Assembly: GCA_903889915.1 (NCBI GenBank)
Contig: CAISZK010000281.1
Coordinates: forward strand, 1 to 34,392
Origin: an uncultured Bacteroidota bacterium
Lineage (GTDB): Bacteria > Bacteroidota > Bacteroidia > Bacteroidales > CG2-30-32-10
Direction of reading: 5' to 3'
Length of the DNA stretch: 34,392 nucleotides
Shown: positions 30,204 to 34,392 of the stretch, piece by piece
How the letters are laid out: every line of letters starts with the position of its first letter
Position numbering within the stretch: the first letter of the stretch is position 1
The notes under the pieces: generated by a model
What the model was told of the DNA's origin: nothing
Seen by the model: only the letters and a program-made list of their open reading frames with translations
Database searches by the model: none
Made by a program: the position numbers and the translations under genes

Positions 30204-30956
30204 TCAACCGAATCTTCCGGTGATATAATTCTGTGTTCTTTCGTTTTTAGGGTTTGTGAAAATTTCTTTTGTAGTTCCCAATTCAATGAGTTCGCCGATA
30301 TAGAAAAATGCGGTGTTATCACTTATCCTTGCAGCTTGTTGAATATTATGCGTAACAATTACTATTGTATAGTTTTTCTTCAGATCGAACATCAACTCTT
30401 CAATTTTAGCTGAAGATATGGGATCAAGCGCTGATGTTGGCTCGTCCATTAATAACACTGAGGGCTCAATAACCAATGCACGTGCAATGCACAATCGTTG
30501 CTGCTGACCGCCCGAGAGGTCCATTGCAGATTTTTTCAAAAAATCCTTTACTTCATCCCATAAGGCGGCCTGGTGTATGGCTTTTTCAACTTGCTCATGA
30601 ATAAACTTTTTATCTCTGACTCCGTTTACTCTTAAACCATAAGCAACATTTTCAAATATTGACATTGGAAAAGGATTTGGTTTTTGAAATACCATTCCAA
30701 CTTTTTTGCGAAGATCATCAACATGAATATCCCTGGCATAAGCATTATCACCTTCAATCAGTACCTGCCCTGAAACCTTACAACCTTCAATAAGATCGTT
30801 CATACGGTTGAGCGCTCTGAGATAGGTAGATTTTCCACAACCTGATGGACCCATCAATGCAGTAATTGATAACTTGTTCATGCTCATTGTAACATTTTTT
30901 AAAGCATGAACCTCTTTATAGTGTACGTTCAGATCAATAGTCTCAATGACTTTCAT
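30204..30956 (-). CDS. pstB: Phosphate ABC transporter ATP-binding protein PstB
   Basis: About 250 residues. Walker [10 protein letters not shown] (36-44), the Q-loop in [22 protein letters not shown] signature [15 protein letters not shown], Walker [13 protein letters not shown] and the switch His in [13 protein letters not shown] are all intact. The [11 protein letters not shown] and NDLIEG features are specific for PstB. It powers phosphate import through PstC/PstA. I chose the ATG at 30956, one base after the pstA stop, because it gives the standard N-terminus [13 protein letters not shown]. An in-frame ATG at 30983 would add nine residues and overlap pstA by 26 bp. It lies in the operon between pstA and phoU. 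Confidence 0.96.
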   Translation of the reverse strand: MKVIETIDLNVHYKEVHALKNVTMSMNKLSITALMGPSGCGKSTYLRALNRMNDLIEGCKVSGQVLIEGDNAYARDIHVDDLRKKVGMVFQKPNPFPMSIFENVAYGLRVNGVRDKKFIHEQVEKAIHQAALWDEVKDFLKKSAMDLSGGQQQRLCIARALVIEPSVLLMDEPTSALDPISSAKIEELMFDLKKNYTIVIVTHNIQQAARISDNTAFFYIGELIELGTTKEIFTNPKNERTQNYITGRFG

Positions 30957-30957
30957 T

Positions 30958-31836
30958 TTATTTAACTTTATATTTTCTTCCAAAATAATTCCTCAACACA
31001 TTTGCAAGCAAATTCATTATCAGAACAATCATTATCAAAACAAGAGCTGTTCCATATGCAATTGGCCTTGATTTTTCAACATCTATCCCGCTTGTTGCAA
31101 GCACATATAAATGATAGGGCAGCGCCATGACCTGATCAAAAATTCCCGAAGGAAGCTTTGGCAAGAAATAAGCAGCAACAGTAAAAAGAATAGGGGCTGT
31201 TTCACCAGAAACTCTTCCAATTGAAAGGATCAACCCGGTAAGTATGTTTGGAAAAGCGATCGGAAAAACAACCCTGCTTGTTGTTTGCCATTTGGTGGCG
31301 CCAAGGGCAAGGCTTGCACGCCTGAATGAATTGTCAACTGCTGCAAGCGATTCCTCTGTTGTTCTGATTACAACCGGTAATGCCAATAGTCCCAATGTAA
31401 GCGAACCGGCTAAAATAGAATCTCCGAATCCAAGTTTGTTTACGAACAACGACATTCCGAATAATCCAAAAACAATTGAAGGAACTCCTGCCAGATTGTT
31501 TGTCATGATCCTGATAAAAACTTTTAATGGTTTCCAGGCAGCATATTCATGATTATAAATTCCTGCAAGAACACCTATAGGAAATGCAAAAACCATGCTC
31601 CCGGCAATGAGCCATAATGTTCCGATAATAGCCGGATAAATACCACCGCTGGTCATTCCTTCAGTTGGACTTTGAGTAATAAAATCCCAGCTTAAAACTT
31701 TAAATCCTTTAATAAAAATAAAAGCCAGTATGATAAATAGAACCGCAACTACAGATAAGCTTAGCACTCGAAACACCCAAAACATAATGCTTTGGTTAAG
31801 CCTTTTCCTTTTCCCTGATTTGGTTTGTTTGATCAT
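30958..31836 (-). CDS. pstA: Phosphate ABC transporter permease PstA
   Basis: 292 residues, normal length, with six membrane segments. The first is at ~19-50. [34 protein letters not shown] starts the permease core. The ABC-coupling EAA-like loop is [32 protein letters not shown], and the PstA-type [18 protein letters not shown] follows. It forms the inner-membrane channel with PstC and is driven by PstB. It begins 7 bp after the pstC stop and ends one base before the preferred pstB start, so the three are tightly coupled. No oddities apart from a basic N-terminal tail ([10 protein letters not shown]). Confidence 0.95.
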   Translation of the reverse strand: MIKQTKSGKRKRLNQSIMFWVFRVLSLSVVAVLFIILAFIFIKGFKVLSWDFITQSPTEGMTSGGIYPAIIGTLWLIAGSMVFAFPIGVLAGIYNHEYAAWKPLKVFIRIMTNNLAGVPSIVFGLFGMSLFVNKLGFGDSILAGSLTLGLLALPVVIRTTEESLAAVDNSFRRASLALGATKWQTTSRVVFPIAFPNILTGLILSIGRVSGETAPILFTVAAYFLPKLPSGIFDQVMALPYHLYVLATSGIDVEKSRPIAYGTALVLIMIVLIMNLLANVLRNYFGRKYKVK

Positions 31837-31843
31837 AATTCAA

Positions 31844-33061
31844 TTAGTTTTTAGCAACCTTACGTTTTGATGAAACCCATTCTACAAGCAGATTGGTAAT
31901 AAGAGTAATTACGAATAAAATACATCCCAGTGCAAATAATGCTTTATAATGCAAACCACCCTGAGGTGCTTCTCCCAGTTCAGCAGCTATTGTAGCCGTT
32001 ATGGTTCGTATTGGCTGAAGGAATGAATGAGGCATAACAGCAGCATTACCGGTAACCATAAGAACAGCCATCGTTTCGCCAAAAACTCTTCCGACACCAA
32101 GAATCACAGCAGCAGTAAGTCCAAGAAGTGAATGAGGAATAACAACCCTTATTATTGTTTGGAGTTTGGTAGCTCCAAGTGCCAGGCTTGCCTCACGCAT
32201 AGCATTCGGAGTTGTCCGTAAGGCATCTTCCGAAATTGTAATAATGGTTGGTAGCACCATAATGGCAAGAACTATACTGCCTGCCAATGCAGTTTCGCCA
32301 ACAGGAAGGTTAAAAGTATGTTGAACCAGGGGAACAATAATCACCAGACCAAAGAAACCATAAACAACAGAAGGTATTCCTGCAAGAAGTTCGATAACCG
32401 GTTTCAGAATATTCCTGACCCTTTGATTGGCAACTTCCGACATATAAATTGCCGTTGCCAAGCCCAATGGCAATGCCAAAAGAATTGCGCCAATGCAAAC
32501 AAGCAAAGTACCCAATATCATTGGTAACACACCAAGCTGGGCAATGGGTTGGGCTGTAGGAAACCATTCTTTCCCACTGAGGAATCCGCCAAGGGTAACA
32601 TTGTCTATTTTAAGTTTTTTCCCACTAAAATCTTTTACAATATTTTTTGCTGGAATGTAAGCAATAATTCCTGTGTCCTTTGCAACAAGCTGGTTGATTC
32701 TCAAAGGCAAATTCTCAAGATTATCTCCCAGTTCAGCGTCTGTAAAATAAGCGCCGATATCATTTATTGTAAATACGGTTATTGCTCTGTCAAAACCGCC
32801 AACCTCTTTCCAGTTTACTATCTTTTTATCAAATATATCTTTGATCTGTCGTGAAGTGAGATCAACTGAATTATTGTATTTGCTAACAGCAAGGACAAAA
32901 TCTTTTTCAATTGGTTTATCACCAAAAAGACTGAACCCTTCCTTAAAAAGGAAAATGACAATCAGCAGTACTGCTAAACTAGTCACAGTACTGCTGATGG
33001 TAAGGGCACCTTCAATAATTTTTTCAATCAGCCTTCTGACAAGGCTACGTCGTCGTTTCAC
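31844..33061 (-). CDS. pstC: Phosphate ABC transporter permease PstC with periplasmic PstS-like insert
   Basis: 405 residues, about 100 more than a standard PstC. After a basic N-terminus and TM1 (~21-40), residues ~48-160 form a soluble insert. Then the normal core begins (LGVLPMILGTLLVCIGAILL...). The core has coupling loop [27 protein letters not shown] and GRVFGETMAVLMVTGNA. The insert reads SVDLTSRQIKDIFDKKIVNW, KEVGGFDRAITVF and TGIIAYIPAKN, and aligns with residues ~106-215 of the adjacent PstS (LTREQLEDIYTGKTTNWKDV, GGPDLQIVAY, GAIGYVGMAY). The Ser/Gly-rich phosphate-contact segment RESSSGTYDF is not kept (TINDIGAYF). The insert should face the periplasm. It is 23 bp after pstS and 7 bp before pstA. 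Confidence 0.94.
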   Translation of the reverse strand: MKRRRSLVRRLIEKIIEGALTISSTVTSLAVLLIVIFLFKEGFSLFGDKPIEKDFVLAVSKYNNSVDLTSRQIKDIFDKKIVNWKEVGGFDRAITVFTINDIGAYFTDAELGDNLENLPLRINQLVAKDTGIIAYIPAKNIVKDFSGKKLKIDNVTLGGFLSGKEWFPTAQPIAQLGVLPMILGTLLVCIGAILLALPLGLATAIYMSEVANQRVRNILKPVIELLAGIPSVVYGFFGLVIIVPLVQHTFNLPVGETALAGSIVLAIMVLPTIITISEDALRTTPNAMREASLALGATKLQTIIRVVIPHSLLGLTAAVILGVGRVFGETMAVLMVTGNAAVMPHSFLQPIRTITATIAAELGEAPQGGLHYKALFALGCILFVITLITNLLVEWVSSKRKVAKN

Positions 33062-33084
33062 TTGACTGGCATTTTATTCATGAA

Positions 33085-33915
33085 TTATTTAGTTGCTAAA
33101 GGAACATAACCAACTTCTTTCACAATTTTTTGTCCATCAGCTCCGAGAACCCATGTCATTGCAGGTTTAAGCGTAGCTGCCAGAGTTTTCAAATAGTAGA
33201 AATATAATGGTCTGATAATGGGATAAGTTTTGTTTATTGCATTTGCCATTGTGGGAGCAATGTAAGTAACTCCTTTATCATAAGAAACTGATAAGTCCGA
33301 AACTGTTGAATTTACATAAGCCATGCCAACATATCCGATTGCCCCTTTTGTCTGTCCGACCGATTGCACAATAGAAGCAGTTGCAGCCATCATCAGGCAG
33401 GTTGAAGAAAAATTCTTTCCTTTCAAAACGTGTTCTTTGAAAAAATCATAAGTTCCCGAACTTGATTCACGTGAATAAGCTACAATTTGCAGGTCAGGAC
33501 CACCTACATCTTTCCAGTTGGTTGTTTTACCTGTATAAATATCTTCTAATTGTTCGCGGGTAAGTTTCTTTACTGTGTTTTCAGGATTTACAATAACAGA
33601 AAGTGCATCATAAGCAACGATGGTTTCAACGTAAGCTTTCCCTGCTTCCTGCAATTTAAGTTTTTCATCCATTTTGATTTGTCTTGAAGCTGTTGCAATG
33701 TCGGTTGATCCATCAATCAATGCAGCAATACCTACGCCACTTCCGCCACCTGTAACAGAAATGCTGGTAGTGGGATTTAGTTTCATGTAAGCTTCAGCCC
33801 ATTTCTGAACCAGAGGTAATAATGTATCACTACCTTTTATTTTGATTGAGCCGGCCAGGAATGTGAACGACATTGTTACAACGGCGATCACGAGGATTAA
33901 TAATTTCTTTTTCAT
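33085..33915 (-). CDS. pstS: Phosphate-binding periplasmic protein PstS
   Basis: 276 residues with a signal peptide (~1-22, no lipobox). Phosphate-binding motifs are present: IKGSDTLLPLVQKW (25-38), the GGGSGVGIAALIDGSTDIATASR stretch at 57-79, and SRESSSGTYDFF (148-159) whose Arg-Ser-Gly-Thr contacts phosphate. TREQLEDIYTGKTTNWKDVG lies at ~119-138. It captures phosphate in the periplasm and hands it to PstCA. It follows the porin gene after 35 bp and precedes pstC by 23 bp, so all are probably one transcript. A Pho-box or promoter would be upstream of the porin, outside the window. Confidence 0.95.
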   Translation of the reverse strand: MKKKLLILVIAVVTMSFTFLAGSIKIKGSDTLLPLVQKWAEAYMKLNPTTSISVTGGGSGVGIAALIDGSTDIATASRQIKMDEKLKLQEAGKAYVETIVAYDALSVIVNPENTVKKLTREQLEDIYTGKTTNWKDVGGPDLQIVAYSRESSSGTYDFFKEHVLKGKNFSSTCLMMAATASIVQSVGQTKGAIGYVGMAYVNSTVSDLSVSYDKGVTYIAPTMANAINKTYPIIRPLYFYYLKTLAATLKPAMTWVLGADGQKIVKEVGYVPLATK

Positions 33916-33950
33916 AATAGTAATTTTTTTAAAGTTTATGATGTTGTTAA

Positions 33951-34392
33951 TTAAAATTTATATTGAATTCTTAAAGTAAATACATTATCAGTCAAATCTC
34001 CATTAAGGCCTTCTCCATTAATAAGAGTAGTTTTAAGGTTATTGCTGGTTTCATTTTTCATGATTTCATAATATGCAGTAATCTTCACATTCTGATCCCA
34101 GTGGTACACCCAGCCTAAACCCAGTGTGGAATACTTAATATCATTTGCACCTATTGATTTAAAATTGCCATTGCTGTATGTTGTGGTTGTGGTAGGCATA
34201 TCGGATGCTGTCACATCAGTATTCGGGTCGTACCAATCATATTTCACAACTATATCATTTTTCGATTTCAGGATATTCTGAATAAAGTATAAATATGCTC
34301 CGCTGAATTTACGCATATAAATATCCGAGGAATTTTGTACTTGCGCGGTACCCGGGTTTTGGCCCCAAATATATTCGCCTCTTAAAGTTGTA
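33951..34392 (-). CDS. Phosphate-selective porin (OprO/OprP-like), C-terminal part
   Basis: The reading frame is open through the right edge of the window, so the gene is 5'-truncated here and about 147 C-terminal residues are seen. The visible part is barrel-like: TLRGEYIWGQNP, RKFSGAYLYFIQNIL, DIVVKYDWYDPNTDV, LGLGWVYHWDQNVKITAYYE and the final strand VFTLRIQYKF with the terminal Phe typical of outer-membrane proteins. YDWYDPN and the closing strand match OprO/OprP-type Porin_O_P proteins. It should bring phosphate or polyphosphate across the outer membrane ahead of PstS, and its position first in the pst operon agrees. An internal ATG at 34316 is not the real start. Confidence 0.85.
   Translation of the reverse strand, partial: TTLRGEYIWGQNPGTAQVQNSSDIYMRKFSGAYLYFIQNILKSKNDIVVKYDWYDPNTDVTASDMPTTTTTYSNGNFKSIGANDIKYSTLGLGWVYHWDQNVKITAYYEIMKNETSNNLKTTLINGEGLNGDLTDNVFTLRIQYKF

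Noticed and set aside
34316-34316. Start codon of the last minus-strand gene at the internal ATG
   Set aside because: The frame stays open and barrel-like upstream to the window edge (EYIWGQNPGT...), so the ATG is an internal Met and the gene is truncated by the window.

Overview
The window looks like chromosomal DNA from a member of the Bacteroidota (Bacteroidetes), probably an environmental or uncultured lineage. The base composition is AT-rich. Coding genes lack convincing Shine-Dalgarno sequences, and several starts sit downstream of the phylum's TAnnTTTG -7 promoter element. Two secreted proteins end in type IX secretion (T9SS) sorting domains, and there are families typical of the phylum: DUF5686 with a carboxypeptidase regulatory-like domain, a giant alpha-2-macroglobulin, lamin-tail/CHU_C surface protein, and a porin-pstSCAB-phoU locus. 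No phage, integrase, transposase, rRNA or CRISPR array is visible.

Layout. 1-930: repeat-rich debris, with a 63-bp tandem repeat and the orphan tail of a T9SS C-terminal domain. 930-1840: a translationally coupled DUF2089 zinc-ribbon/HTH regulator and Yip1-like membrane protein. 2084-3755: a secreted helical protein, an orphan antitoxin-like gene and a large symmetric inverted-repeat structure. 3756-10432 (minus strand): a DUF5686 outer-membrane protein, two tandem BNR/Asp-box propeller proteins, D-aminoacyl-tRNA deacylase, and a paralogue of the secreted helical protein at 2305. 10922-13534: an 870-residue lamin-tail surface protein flanked by 7-bp word arrays. 13770-15924 (minus): a three-gene operon of DUF1844 and two paralogous membrane-anchored coiled-coil proteins. 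16000-19419 (plus): ComF, tRNA-Ala(GGC), a T9SS type A secreted protein and a nine-TPR protein. 19690-27890 (minus): a 2078-residue alpha-2-macroglobulin with an intact CxEQ thioester motif, a DUF3108 protein and a small lipoprotein. 28290-29322 (plus): YCII-like and LysE-like genes. 29408-34392 (minus): the phosphate uptake locus, in transcription order porin (partial), pstS, pstC, pstA, pstB, phoU.

How it fits together. The only complete pathway visible is high-affinity phosphate import: outer-membrane porin, periplasmic binding protein, ABC permease pair, ATPase and PhoU. Much of the rest is cell-envelope material (outer-membrane barrel, secreted propellers, surface adhesin-like proteins, macroglobulin). 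Housekeeping genes (dtd, comF, tRNA-Ala) are scattered between.

The most unusual signals are in two places. First, PstC carries a periplasmic insert that resembles one lobe of PstS. Second, the intergenic DNA carries several families of short-period word arrays (7, 9 and about 10 bp), a 342-bp nested palindromic structure, and a CGGATT-type palindrome family. No single cassette is clearly a new defence or mobile system. The best candidates for undescribed biology are the word arrays, the PstC insert and the coiled-coil/DUF1844 operon.
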